A stretch of 35,129 bases of DNA from Oscillospiraceae bacterium (GTDB taxonomy: Bacteria > Bacillota > Clostridia > UMGS1810): positions 1 through 35,129 of the forward strand of contig SVJK01000018.1 in assembly GCA_015069015.1 (NCBI GenBank), in the 5' to 3' direction. Under the pieces are notes generated by a model. The model saw only the letters and a list, made by a program, of their open reading frames with translations, was not told the DNA's origin and searched no databases. The translations under genes and the position numbers were made by a program. Below, in pieces: positions 16,744 to 24,327 of this stretch (position 1 is its first letter; each line of letters begins with the position of its first letter).

Positions 16744-18195
16744 ATGGATCAGATTTTAGCATGGCTCAAAAATCTGGAAGCGGGAACTCTCAAGGTTATG
16801 ACATTTATTAATAACTACATGGCAAACTATGTACTCATCATACTCCTTGTGGGAATCGGACTTTTCTTCTCATTCAAAACACGTTTCGTTCAGGTTCGTT
16901 GTTTTGGTGAGGGGATGAAGCAGGTTTTCGGTAATCTTTCGTTAAAAGGCGGAAAACAGAAAGGCGGAATCAGTTCATTCCAGGCTCTTGCAACAGCAGT
17001 TGCAGGTCAGGTTGGAACAGGTAACATCGTTGGTGCATCAAGTGCTATTCTCGTAGGCGGACCCGGTGCAATCTTCTGGATGTGGATTATTGCATTCCTC
17101 GGAATGGCAACAATCTATGCAGAAGCAGTACTTGCTCAGGAAACAAGGAAGGTTGATGCAGACGGTAACGTTCAGGGCGGACCTATTTACTACATAAAAG
17201 AAGCATTCAAAGGCAAATTCGGAAAATTCCTTGCAGGATTCTTTGCAATTGCAACAGTAATTTCCCTTGGTTTCATCGGTGGTATGGTTCAGTCAAACTC
17301 AATCGGTGCAACTTTTAACACAGCATTTGGAGTGCCCACATGGGTAACAGGTGTTGTGCTTGCAGTTGTTGTGGCATTCATCATCATAGGCGGAGTGCAG
17401 AGAATTGCATCAACTGCTGAAAAAATTGTTCCCATCATGGCAACACTCTACATTGTGGGTGGACTCATTGTTCTTATTGTAAACATCAAATATATTCCTG
17501 CAGCATTCGGAGCAATTTTCAAATATGCTTTCAACCCCAAAGCACTGATTGGCGGAAGTTTCGGTGCGGCAATTGCAAGTGCAATCAGCCAGGGTGCAAA
17601 AAGAGGACTTTTCTCCAACGAGGCAGGTATGGGTTCAACACCCCATGCTCACGCTCTTGCAAATGTTAAAAAACCTCACGATCAGGGCGTTGCCGCAATG
17701 ATTGGTGTGTTCCTTGACACTTTTGTTGTGCTCACAATGACAGCACTTGTTGTAATCTCCTGCACATATGTTGGAAACGGCGCTCTTGCAGGGGCTGACG
17801 GTGATAGTTATAAGGGTCTCATTGATTCATTAAGCATAAAAGGAACAAATGTTGCCCAGATGTCTTTCGGAAGTGTATTTGGAACTGGATTTGGTAACGG
17901 GTTTGTTGCAATTTGTCTTATGTTCTTTGCATTTACCACAATCATCAGCTGGAACCTTTTTGGTGAAATCAACTATAAATATCTTTTCGGCAAAAAGTCT
18001 AAGATTGTGTATGCTGTAATTTCTGTAATTTTTGTTTTTGTCGGAACAATTGTTCAGGAAAACGAACTTGTATGGCTCACTCAGGATACATTCAATCAGT
18101 TTATGGTACTTCCCAATGCCATCGGTCTTGTTGCTCTTGCATCTTTGGTTAAAAAAGCTTCAAAAAGTTCAAAAGGCGACAGACTTGATAAATAA
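16744..18195 (+). CDS. Sodium:alanine/glycine symporter, AGCS family (first copy)
   Basis: A polytopic membrane carrier of 483 aa that imports small neutral amino acids with Na+. The start is ATG 16744, preceded by TTAGGAGG; a longer in-frame reading back into the riboswitch is not a gene. AGCS hallmarks are FKTRFVQVRCFGEGMKQVF near the N-terminus, FQALATAVAGQVGTGNIVGASSAI, GLFSNEAGMGSTPHAHA and the late WNLFGEINYKYLFG segment. The glycine riboswitch upstream points to glycine (or alanine) as substrate, which fits the family. A strong terminator follows at 18207, so the gene is monocistronic. Confidence 0.95.
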   Translation: MDQILAWLKNLEAGTLKVMTFINNYMANYVLIILLVGIGLFFSFKTRFVQVRCFGEGMKQVFGNLSLKGGKQKGGISSFQALATAVAGQVGTGNIVGASSAILVGGPGAIFWMWIIAFLGMATIYAEAVLAQETRKVDADGNVQGGPIYYIKEAFKGKFGKFLAGFFAIATVISLGFIGGMVQSNSIGATFNTAFGVPTWVTGVVLAVVVAFIIIGGVQRIASTAEKIVPIMATLYIVGGLIVLIVNIKYIPAAFGAIFKYAFNPKALIGGSFGAAIASAISQGAKRGLFSNEAGMGSTPHAHALANVKKPHDQGVAAMIGVFLDTFVVLTMTALVVISCTYVGNGALAGADGDSYKGLIDSLSIKGTNVAQMSFGSVFGTGFGNGFVAICLMFFAFTTIISWNLFGEINYKYLFGKKSKIVYAVISVIFVFVGTIVQENELVWLTQDTFNQFMVLPNAIGLVALASLVKKASKSSKGDRLDK

Positions 18196-18206
18196 TTTAA
18201 TCATAC

Positions 18207-18241
18207 AAAAATCCGTCTCATTTAAAAGAGACGGATTTTTT
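18207..18241 (+). terminator. Terminator after first AGCS gene
   Basis: AAAAATCCGTCTC (18207-18219) pairs perfectly with GAGACGGATTTTT (18228-18240) around an 8-base loop, and the stem runs into T6. It lies 11 bases after the stop codon. Confidence 0.9.
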
Positions 18242-18305
18242 AGGTATATAGTTGATATATATGAAAAAATCTGATAAAATTAATGTTGGAAATTTTTCAT
18301 TCCTG

Positions 18306-18326
18306 ACTTGATAAAATCATATAAAG
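18306..18326 (+). repeat. TTGACAAAATCATATAAAG repeat, copy 1
   Basis: A ~20-base repeat reading cttgataaaatcatataaag, preceded by a T-rich stretch. Related copies are at 19633-19653 and 21005-21026. All three are on the plus strand in the gaps around the SWEET/SGNH genes. Confidence 0.7.
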
Positions 18327-18340
18327 ATTTCATCAAATAG

Positions 18341-18466
18341 ATGGAATTAATGAATAATGAAGCCGCTACGCTGATGAATATTGAATAATGAAAAATTAAT
18401 GAAGAAAATCGCAAAGCGATTTTCAACCACAATTATTCATCATTTATTATTAATTATTCATTTTAT
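18341..18466. repeat. AT-rich inverted repeat (AATTATTCATT type) with central hairpin
   Basis: The arms are made of AATGAATAATGA-like words on the left and their complements (AATTATTCATCATT, TTATTAATTATTCATTTT) on the right. They surround a perfect hairpin GAAAATCGC-AAA-GCGATTTTC (18404-18424). Similar AT-rich palindromes occur as miniature dispersed repeats in many Firmicutes genomes. No transposase is nearby. It sits between the AGCS terminator and the SWEET/SGNH block. Confidence 0.6.
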
Positions 18467-18470
18467 AAGT

Positions 18471-18496
18471 GGCATCTATATTATACAGTCTTTATA
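18471..18496 (+). repeat. Left 26-bp direct repeat bounding the SWEET/SGNH block
   Basis: It starts GGCATC, then a variable triplet, then ATTATACAGTCTTTATA. It matches 20754-20779 at 24 of 26 bases by eye, in the same orientation. The copies stand just before the first gene and just after the last gene of the block. Confidence 0.8.
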
Positions 18497-18515
18497 TAAG
18501 AGATGTCGAATATTG

Positions 18516-18543
18516 TTGAATACCCTGACATTACTAATAAAAT
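18516..18543 (+). promoter_or_regulatory. Possible promoter of the SWEET/DUF4886 genes
   Basis: TTGAAT (18516-18521) and TAAAAT (18538-18543) are 16 bp apart, about 20 bases before the ATG at 18565. The -35 region overlaps a GTCGAATAnTGTTGAA word that recurs upstream of the SGNH gene at 19697, so it may instead be part of a shared regulatory sequence. Confidence 0.4.
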
Positions 18544-18564
18544 AATATCTAAAGGAGAATTGTT

Positions 18565-18873
18565 ATGGAATTTTATGAAATTTGTGAAATGATGATGATT
18601 ATCAGCTTTGGTGCTTCGTGGCCTTTGAATGTGATTAAGTCATACAAAGCGAGAACTGCAAAAGGAAAAAGTCTTGGCTTTTTATGCTTAATTCTTTTGG
18701 GCTATATCGCGGGAATAACTGGTAAGTTTATAAACGAAAAATATATGAGCAGTTTAGCATCAAACTGGTATGTGTTATTTTTCTATTTTTTGAACTTTAT
18801 TATGGTGTTTATAGATTTTCTTCTCTATTTTAGGAACAGAAAGCTTGATAAAAAAGCAAAAAACAACATATAG
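18565..18873 (+). CDS. Small three-helix membrane protein, SemiSWEET/PQ-loop-like
   Basis: A protein of 102 aa with start ATG 18565 and AAAGGAG in good position. Three hydrophobic segments are visible (about residues 8-22, 40-58 and 68-88). The stretch WPLNVIKSYKARTAKGKSLGF resembles the P-x-x-x-K-x-x-K-x-x-S/G-x-S-x-x-F pattern at the end of helix 1 of SemiSWEET sugar transporters, which act as dimers of three-helix units. The length fits SemiSWEETs. The assignment to sugar transport is inference; a PQ-loop protein of other function is possible. It lies 12 bases before a DUF4886 hydrolase gene and is probably co-transcribed. Its codons are AT-richer than those of the flanking transporter genes. 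Confidence 0.7.
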   Translation: MEFYEICEMMMIISFGASWPLNVIKSYKARTAKGKSLGFLCLILLGYIAGITGKFINEKYMSSLASNWYVLFFYFLNFIMVFIDFLLYFRNRKLDKKAKNNI

Positions 18874-18885
18874 GAGGTAATATCA

Positions 18886-19611
18886 ATGAACATTTTATCA
18901 ATAGGAAATAGCTTTTCACAGGATGCTCAAAGATATTTGCATAGGATTGCAAAGGCTGATGGATTTACTCTTAACACATTCAATCTTTATATAGGGGGAT
19001 GTCCTCTTTCGCTTCACTATAGAAATATGATAAGTGAGGAAAGAGCGTATATGCTTGAAATGAATGGAGAAAGCACAGGATTTAAGGTGTCATTAAAGGA
19101 TGCACTTTTAAATCGTGATTGGGATGTTGTGACTGTTCAGCAGGCTAGTCTTAAGTCGCCGGATTACGAAACGTATCAGCCGTATCTTAATGAAATAGTT
19201 GATTATATTAAACAGTGTGTTCCAAAAGCTAAAATTGCAATTCACCAAACATGGGCTTATGAGCAAGATTCGCAGATGTTAAATGAAAGATTGGGGTATG
19301 CAGAACATACCAAGATGTTTAAAGATGTAAAGGCGTCTTATCAAAAAGCATTTGAAGAAATAAATGCCGATATAATAATACCATCAGGTGAAGTTTTGCA
19401 AAAGCTCATTACACACGGAATCGAAAAAGTGCACAGAGATACTTATCATTTAAGCTATGGTCTTGGCAGATATGCCGTTGGGTTGCTTTGGTATTCTATT
19501 CTTTCAGGTAATGATGTGAAGAACAATACATTTTGTGATTTTGATGAGGAAATTTCAAAGACAGAAATTGAAATAGCAAAAGAATGTGTTGCAGAAATCT
19601 GCGGTATTTAA
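18886..19611 (+). CDS. DUF4886 family SGNH-like hydrolase
   Basis: A protein of 241 aa, start ATG 18886 after TAGGAGGTAATATCA. The N-terminus ILSIGNSFSQDAQRYLHRIA carries the GNSFS block (Ser9 as likely nucleophile) seen in DUF4886 proteins, which are related to SGNH/GDSL esterases. VVTVQQAS (about residues 85-92) would be the central block, and HRDTYHLSYGLGRYA (about 186-200) supplies the Asp-x-x-His pair. There is no signal peptide, so it is cytosolic. The substrate is unknown; DUF4886 proteins often occur with carbohydrate-use genes. It is downstream of the SWEET-like gene, and a second SGNH hydrolase gene follows after 85 bases. Confidence 0.8.
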   Translation: MNILSIGNSFSQDAQRYLHRIAKADGFTLNTFNLYIGGCPLSLHYRNMISEERAYMLEMNGESTGFKVSLKDALLNRDWDVVTVQQASLKSPDYETYQPYLNEIVDYIKQCVPKAKIAIHQTWAYEQDSQMLNERLGYAEHTKMFKDVKASYQKAFEEINADIIIPSGEVLQKLITHGIEKVHRDTYHLSYGLGRYAVGLLWYSILSGNDVKNNTFCDFDEEISKTEIEIAKECVAEICGI

Positions 19612-19632
19612 AACATACAATTTTTGTTCTTA

Positions 19633-19653
19633 ACTTGACAAAATCATATAAAG
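19633..19653 (+). repeat. TTGACAAAATCATATAAAG repeat, copy 2
   Basis: It follows a T-rich run (tttttgttcttaa) after the DUF4886 stop, and continues into GAATGTCGAATAATGTTGAA, a word shared with the region before 18565 (gatgtcgaatattgttgaa at about 18502). Confidence 0.75.
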
Positions 19654-19696
19654 AATGTCGAATAATGTTGAAAATGATATGCATAGGAGAAATATT

Positions 19697-20710
19697 ATGA
19701 AACTGAATATAGAACAATTAAAGCAAATCACAACAGGAGCGGTAAAAATAAAAGAAGAAAATGGATGGTTTTCTTTTAGTAGGTTTACCGCAGAACAGGA
19801 AAAATTGTACCAAATTACAAATAAGGATTTTTACAATAAAACATTTTCAACGGCAGGGATTAAATTCTCTTTTAAAACTGACAGCAAAAATTTGTTTATA
19901 AAATTTAGAACATCTGTTTCGACTTCAAGAAAATATTTCTCTATTGATGTTTTTGCGAATGATTGCCTTATAGATTATATCGATAATTTTTCTGATACGG
20001 AGTTGGCACAGAATTACACACAGCAGGAGTTTTTGTTAGGAGACTTTTCTAAAAATTTTGAACTTGGTGATGGAGAAAAAACAGTATGCGTTCATCTTCC
20101 TTGGTCTGTTAAAACGTTAATTGAGGAATTTTCTATTGATGATGATGCTTTTATTGAAGGAATAAAACCAGAGAAAAAACTGATAGCATTTGGTGATTCA
20201 ATAACGCATGGCTACGATGCGTTACATCCTTCTAATCGATATATTGCTAAACTGGCTGATATGCTTGGTGCCGAGGAATTTAATAAAGCAATAGGTGGAG
20301 AGGTTTTTTTCCCGGAACTCGCAGAATCGAAAGACTCATTTATGCCTGATTATATTACTGTGGCTTATGGTACAAATGATTGGAACGGTACGGATGAAGA
20401 AACTTTTAAATATAAATGTAAAGCTTTTTATATGAATTTATCAAGAAATTATCCTGATTCAAAAATATATGCAATTACGCCTATTTGGAGAAAAGATATG
20501 AGCGAGTATAGAGAATTTGGGGATTTTAAAAAAGTTGAGCAGGACATAAGAAGTGCCGTAATGGATATTGAAAACATTACAGTGATTTCGGGTTTTGATT
20601 TTGTTCCTAAAGATGAAAAATATTTTGCTGATTTAAGACTACATCCAAATGATGATGGTTTTGAATATTATGAAAAGAATTTATACGATAAAATCAAAAA
20701 ATATATTTAG
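19697..20710 (+). CDS. SGNH/GDSL hydrolase with N-terminal beta-sandwich-like domain
   Basis: A protein of 337 aa. The start is the ATG at 19697 (TAGGAGAAATATT upstream); the longer frame from 19655 has no site. Residues ~1-160 form a strand-rich domain without a signal peptide (like the accessory N-terminal domain of bacterial SGNH carbohydrate esterases). The catalytic part starts with IAFGDSITHG (Ser168), then VAYGTNDWN (about residues 229-237) and DLRLHPNDDG (His316). This is the full SGNH set, so activity as an esterase or deacetylase is likely; the substrate is unknown. Codon use is AT-rich, as in its two upstream neighbours. The end of the block is marked by the right 26-bp direct repeat at 20754. 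Confidence 0.88.
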   Translation: MKLNIEQLKQITTGAVKIKEENGWFSFSRFTAEQEKLYQITNKDFYNKTFSTAGIKFSFKTDSKNLFIKFRTSVSTSRKYFSIDVFANDCLIDYIDNFSDTELAQNYTQQEFLLGDFSKNFELGDGEKTVCVHLPWSVKTLIEEFSIDDDAFIEGIKPEKKLIAFGDSITHGYDALHPSNRYIAKLADMLGAEEFNKAIGGEVFFPELAESKDSFMPDYITVAYGTNDWNGTDEETFKYKCKAFYMNLSRNYPDSKIYAITPIWRKDMSEYREFGDFKKVEQDIRSAVMDIENITVISGFDFVPKDEKYFADLRLHPNDDGFEYYEKNLYDKIKKYI

Positions 20711-20753
20711 GGTTTTGTTCATAATTTGATATGAACTATCATCACAAATGACA

Positions 20754-20779
20754 GGCATCAAGATTATACAGTCTTTATA
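20754..20779 (+). repeat. Right 26-bp direct repeat bounding the SWEET/SGNH block
   Basis: GGCATC, a variable triplet, then ATTATACAGTCTTTATA, matching 18471-18496 at 24 of 26 bases. The distance between copies is about 2.28 kb and encloses exactly the three genes 18565-20710. Confidence 0.8.
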
Positions 20780-20803
20780 AACTTTGATATACAAGGGACA
20801 AAA

Positions 20804-20929
20804 AAAGCCTTCCCCTTGAGGGGAAGGGGGACCGCTTGCGGTGGATGAGGTGGAAACAGATAACGATTGCTTTTGAGTCTACACCTCATCAGTCACTTCG
20901 TGACAGCTTCCCCTCAAGGGGAAGCCTTT
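20804..20929. repeat. MITE-like palindromic repeat (GCCTTCCCCTTGAGGGGAAG type)
   Basis: The left arm (20804-20852) and right arm (20882-20929) are inverted copies sharing GCTTCCCCTTGAGGGGAAG and GATGAGGTG at their ends. Each arm contains its own small hairpin (ACCGCTTGCGGT; GTCACTTCGTGAC). Elements of this look are familiar as dispersed non-coding repeats in Clostridia genomes. No coding capacity. Confidence 0.8.
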
Positions 20930-21004
20930 CGCAACAACATTTTAATTGGTAATTTAATCGGCACTTTAAAAAATGCCGACAAACCATTAAATTTTTTGCC
21001 CCTA

Positions 21005-21026
21005 ACTTGACAAAATCATATGAAAG
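21005..21026 (+). repeat. TTGACAAAATCATATAAAG repeat, copy 3
   Basis: Reads acttgacaaaatcatatgaaag, preceded by a T-rich run (ttttttgcccctaa) as in copy 2. Confidence 0.7.
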
Positions 21027-21102
21027 GTTGACAAAACTGCTTGAGAATAGAACGAGATGAAAACTAAATAAATATTAGATTTATTATATTGCCGTGTAAA
21101 TT

Positions 21103-21204
21103 TTTTTGAAAAGCAAATTTGCTTTTCAAAAATGCACATGGCTTAAGAAAAGCGAATTTGCTCCGCACGTCCGCCGCAGGCGGTGCGGCGAAGTCGCTTT
21201 TCTT
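21103..21204. repeat. Perfect 30-base palindrome and adjacent GC-rich hairpin
   Basis: 21103-21117 is exactly complementary to 21118-21132 (TTTTTGAAAAGCAAA and its inverse). Next, AAGAAAAGCGA (21145-21155) pairs with TCGCTTTTCTT (21194-21204), and inside it CCGCAC (21163-21168) pairs with GTGCGG (21183-21188). T-rich flanks occur on both sides, so bidirectional terminator activity is possible. Confidence 0.65.
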
Positions 21205-21254
21205 GTTTTGGTTGTATGGGAAAAAAATGATAAAAAAGATTATGCCTTTTCTTA

Positions 21255-21283
21255 TTTACAATCAGTGGCGAATATGATACAAT
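21255..21283 (+). promoter_or_regulatory. Promoter of the second AGCS gene
   Basis: TTTACA (21255-21260) and TACAAT (21278-21283) with a 17-bp spacer, about 40 bases before the ATG at 21324. Unlike the first AGCS gene, there is no room for a riboswitch. Confidence 0.55.
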
Positions 21284-21323
21284 AAGCAGGTAATTTATTA
21301 CAGTTGAAAGTATGGAGGATTTT

Positions 21324-22721
21324 ATGTTTGAGAAGTTAATAGGCAACACTGTTGATATTCTTTATGGGTACATATTGATAATTCTTTTGATTTTAGGGGG
21401 ATTGTGGTTCACTCTGCGTACACGTTTTGTTCAGTTCAGACTTTTTAGCGAATCTTTCCGCCTTGTGACAGAAAAACCTGAAGATAAAAACGGAGTTTCT
21501 TCTTTCCAGGCACTCATGGTTTCTACGGCATCAAGAGTCGGTACAGGAAATATAATCGGTGTTTCTTCTGCCATTTGTCTTGGCGGATACGGTGCGGTTT
21601 TTTGGATGTGGGTGATTGCTGTAATCGGCTGTGCATCTGCGTTTATAGAAAGCACTTTGGCTCAGGTTTTTAAAAAGAGAGGAAAAGAAGGTGCCTATGG
21701 CGGTCCTGCATATTATATTGAAGCACTTTCCGGTAAAAAATGGCTTGCGGTTGTGTTTTCGATATTTCTGATTCTCACCTACGGAGTGGGCTTCAATATG
21801 CTTGCATCCTATAATCTTCAGTCCACTTTTTCGGAATATAATTTCTATAACGAAACCTATACGCCTTGGATAATCGGGTTTATCGTTGCTTTCTTGGTTG
21901 GCTACTGCCTTTTGGGAGGCGGGAAAAGAGTCATAAAAATGACCAGTGCTCTCGTGCCTGTCATGGGAGTTGCATATGTTCTGGTGGCAATTATTGCCGT
22001 TGTGATAAACATAAAACTTTTGCCGGGAATCTTTGGTAGGATATTTTCGGATGCATTTGATTTTAAGGCGATTTTCGGTGGCTTTTCAGGCTCTTGTGTT
22101 ATGTACGGAATAAAGAGAGGTCTTTTTTCCAACGAGGCGGGAGTCGGCTCTGCGCCCAATGCTTCTGCATCGGCGTTGGTTTCTCATCCGGTGAAGCAGG
22201 GGCTTGTTCAGGTTCTTTCAGTATTTTTGGATACTGTAATAATATGCAGTGCAACAGCCTTTCTTTGTCTTTCATCGGGAGTTGAACCGACAGAGGCAAA
22301 TGAAGGGGCGAAGTTTGTACAGCAATCGCTTGAAACCATATTCGGAACTTTTGGCCCCGTATTCATAACTTGTGCAATGATTCTTTTTGCATTCACAACG
22401 CTTCTCGGAAATCTCTATTATGTAGATATGGCAGTTTCCCATATCATAGGGCATGAACCTTCTGAAAAAGTGCAGAGAATATATCACATCATTGCGTCAT
22501 TAATTGTACTTTTGGGTGCGGGACTCAGTGCAGGTCTTTTGTGGGATATAGCAGACATCACTATGGGATTTATGACAATAATAAATATGCCGGTCATATT
22601 GATATATTCAAAGTATGCCGTACGGGCTCTCAAAGATTATGATAAACAAAGAAAACTTGGAAAAGATCCTGTGTTTAAAGCTTCGGATATTGGCGTTAAA
22701 AATACTGATTTCTGGAAGTGA
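21324..22721 (+). CDS. Sodium:alanine/glycine symporter, AGCS family (second copy)
   Basis: A polytopic carrier of 465 aa. The start is ATG 21324, with TATGGAGG upstream. AGCS signatures are LRTRFVQFRLFSESFRLV, FQALMVSTASRVGTGNIIGVSSAI, and GLFSNEAGVGSAPNASAS. It differs clearly from the first copy in sequence and at the C-terminus, so this is an old paralogue rather than a recent duplication. It is expected to import a small neutral amino acid with Na+; the substrate may differ because it lacks the glycine riboswitch. A separate promoter for the next gene lies at 22736. Confidence 0.94.
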   Translation: MFEKLIGNTVDILYGYILIILLILGGLWFTLRTRFVQFRLFSESFRLVTEKPEDKNGVSSFQALMVSTASRVGTGNIIGVSSAICLGGYGAVFWMWVIAVIGCASAFIESTLAQVFKKRGKEGAYGGPAYYIEALSGKKWLAVVFSIFLILTYGVGFNMLASYNLQSTFSEYNFYNETYTPWIIGFIVAFLVGYCLLGGGKRVIKMTSALVPVMGVAYVLVAIIAVVINIKLLPGIFGRIFSDAFDFKAIFGGFSGSCVMYGIKRGLFSNEAGVGSAPNASASALVSHPVKQGLVQVLSVFLDTVIICSATAFLCLSSGVEPTEANEGAKFVQQSLETIFGTFGPVFITCAMILFAFTTLLGNLYYVDMAVSHIIGHEPSEKVQRIYHIIASLIVLLGAGLSAGLLWDIADITMGFMTIINMPVILIYSKYAVRALKDYDKQRKLGKDPVFKASDIGVKNTDFWK

Positions 22722-22735
22722 TTTTAATTTTATAC

Positions 22736-22764
22736 TTGAAAAAATCCTTTATATGTGAGATAAT
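22736..22764 (+). promoter_or_regulatory. Promoter of the NSS transporter gene
   Basis: TTGAAA (22736-22741) and GATAAT (22759-22764) with a 17-bp spacer, about 30 bases before the ATG at 22796. Confidence 0.55.
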
Positions 22765-22795
22765 ATTATAACAACATTGAACGGAGGAAAAGTTT

Positions 22796-24163
22796 ATGGA
22801 AAAAAGAAGCAGTTTCACGGGAAAAATCGGATTCATAATGGCTGCTGCAGGCTCTGCGGTAGGTCTTGGAAATATATGGCGTTTTCCCTATCTTGCAGCG
22901 CAGTATGGTGGAGGAATGTTCCTTCTTGTATATCTTTGTCTTGCAGTAACTTTTGGTTTCGCTCTTATGGCAGCGGAAATTGCAATAGGACGAAAAACCG
23001 GATTGAGTGCAATTGAAGCCTTTGGAAAACTCAATAAAAAATGGACATTTCTCGGATACATTGCCGCAATTGTTCCGGCAATCATCCTTCCATATTACTC
23101 TGTAATTGGCGGATGGGTTGCAAAATACCTTTGGGTGTTTGTTTCAGGAAGCGGAAATGCTGCTGCAAACAGTGAATATTTCGAAACATTTATAGGTGCT
23201 GCACAAGAACCTCTTGCATGGTTTGCTTTGTTTATTGGTGCAACTGCACTTATAGTTCTTTTTGGCGTTGAAAAGGGAATAGAAAAGGTATCAAAAATCA
23301 TGATGCCCGTACTTGTCGTACTTTCTGTGGGTATAGCTGTGTATGCAGTTTGCATGGAAGGCGCAATGGAAGGTGTTAAGTATTATTTTGTGCCAAACTT
23401 TGAACACTTCTCGGTAAAAACAGTTCTTGCGGCAATGGGACAGCTTTTCTATTCAATGTCTCTTGCAATGGGCATTATGATAACCTACGGTTCATATATG
23501 AAAAAAGAAAACAGTATTGAATCCTCAGTTGGTCATATTGAAATATTTGACACGGGAATTGCTTTCATAGCAGGTCTCATGATCATACCTGCAATTTATG
23601 CTGTAGGTAATCCTAATACAGACCTCAAAACAGGTCCCGGTCTTATGTTTGTAATTCTGCCCAAACTCTTTGCACAGATGCCCGGCGGTCAGATTATAGG
23701 GGCAGCGTTTTTCCTGATGGTACTTTTTGCGGCACTCACATCGTCCATTTCTCTTATGGAAACTGTTGTGTCCGTGTTTATGGACAAGTTCAGATGCGGA
23801 AGAAAAATTGCTTGCGTTCTGGTATTGGTGCTTTGTGCAATTCTCGGAATTCCCTCATCTTTCGGGAATGGGATTTGGGCATCTGTCACCATTATTGGTC
23901 TTACATTTCTTGATTTCTTTGATTTTATCAGCAATAGTGTTCTTATGCCGATTGTTGCATTCTTCACTTGTATCTTTGTTGGATATGTAATTAAGCCTCA
24001 GAGTCTTGTTGATGAGATAGAAACAGGTAATATGAAATTTAAGAAAAGAGGACTTTTTACCATTGTTATCAAATATTTCGCCCCCATATGTATTGTGGCG
24101 ATTCTTGCATCATCAGTATTTGATGTAATATATAAACTTATTACAGGCTCTTCATGGTTGTAA
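22796..24163 (+). CDS. Neurotransmitter:sodium symporter (NSS/SNF, LeuT-type) family transporter
   Basis: A protein of 455 aa with about 11-12 hydrophobic segments, fitting bacterial NSS proteins. The start is ATG 22796 behind ACGGAGG. The helix-1 signature GSAVGLGNIWRFPYLAAQYGGG (residues ~19-40), which builds the substrate and Na+ sites in LeuT-type carriers, is intact. Members import amino acids (tryptophan, tyrosine, leucine, methionine and others) with Na+; the substrate cannot be told. It is the third Na+/amino-acid carrier gene in a row and ends at a strong hairpin at 24209. Confidence 0.94.
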   Translation: MEKRSSFTGKIGFIMAAAGSAVGLGNIWRFPYLAAQYGGGMFLLVYLCLAVTFGFALMAAEIAIGRKTGLSAIEAFGKLNKKWTFLGYIAAIVPAIILPYYSVIGGWVAKYLWVFVSGSGNAAANSEYFETFIGAAQEPLAWFALFIGATALIVLFGVEKGIEKVSKIMMPVLVVLSVGIAVYAVCMEGAMEGVKYYFVPNFEHFSVKTVLAAMGQLFYSMSLAMGIMITYGSYMKKENSIESSVGHIEIFDTGIAFIAGLMIIPAIYAVGNPNTDLKTGPGLMFVILPKLFAQMPGGQIIGAAFFLMVLFAALTSSISLMETVVSVFMDKFRCGRKIACVLVLVLCAILGIPSSFGNGIWASVTIIGLTFLDFFDFISNSVLMPIVAFFTCIFVGYVIKPQSLVDEIETGNMKFKKRGLFTIVIKYFAPICIVAILASSVFDVIYKLITGSSWL

Positions 24164-24208
24164 TAGATAAATTGCTGATTGGCAATTTCATGTATCAATA
24201 AAAGTAAA

Positions 24209-24250
24209 ATCGGTAGTGAATCTTTTTAGTGATTCACTACCGATATTTTT
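24209..24250. terminator. Terminator between NSS gene and mtaB
   Basis: ATCGGTAGTGAATC (24209-24222) pairs perfectly with GATTCACTACCGAT (24231-24244), followed by ATTTTTGC on the plus strand. The minus-strand side is also T-rich (attttacttt), so it can serve the convergent mtaB too. Confidence 0.88.
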
Positions 24251-24327
24251 GCTTTAGAGAAAATATGCAGGTTATTGTTGACAGGAGGGTATGTATATAA
24301 GATTAAGACATTCACAATTATGCAGGA

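Larger units (their letters stand above)
20711..21323. other. Repeat-filled intergenic region after the SGNH block
   Basis: 613 bases without a credible gene. In order it holds the right direct repeat (20754-20779), a MITE-like palindrome (20804-20929), a TTGACAAAATCATATGAAAG repeat copy (21005-21026), a perfect 30-base palindrome (21103-21132), a long GC-rich hairpin (21145-21204) and the promoter of the second AGCS gene (21255-21283). No transposase or integrase fragment was recognised. Confidence 0.7.
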
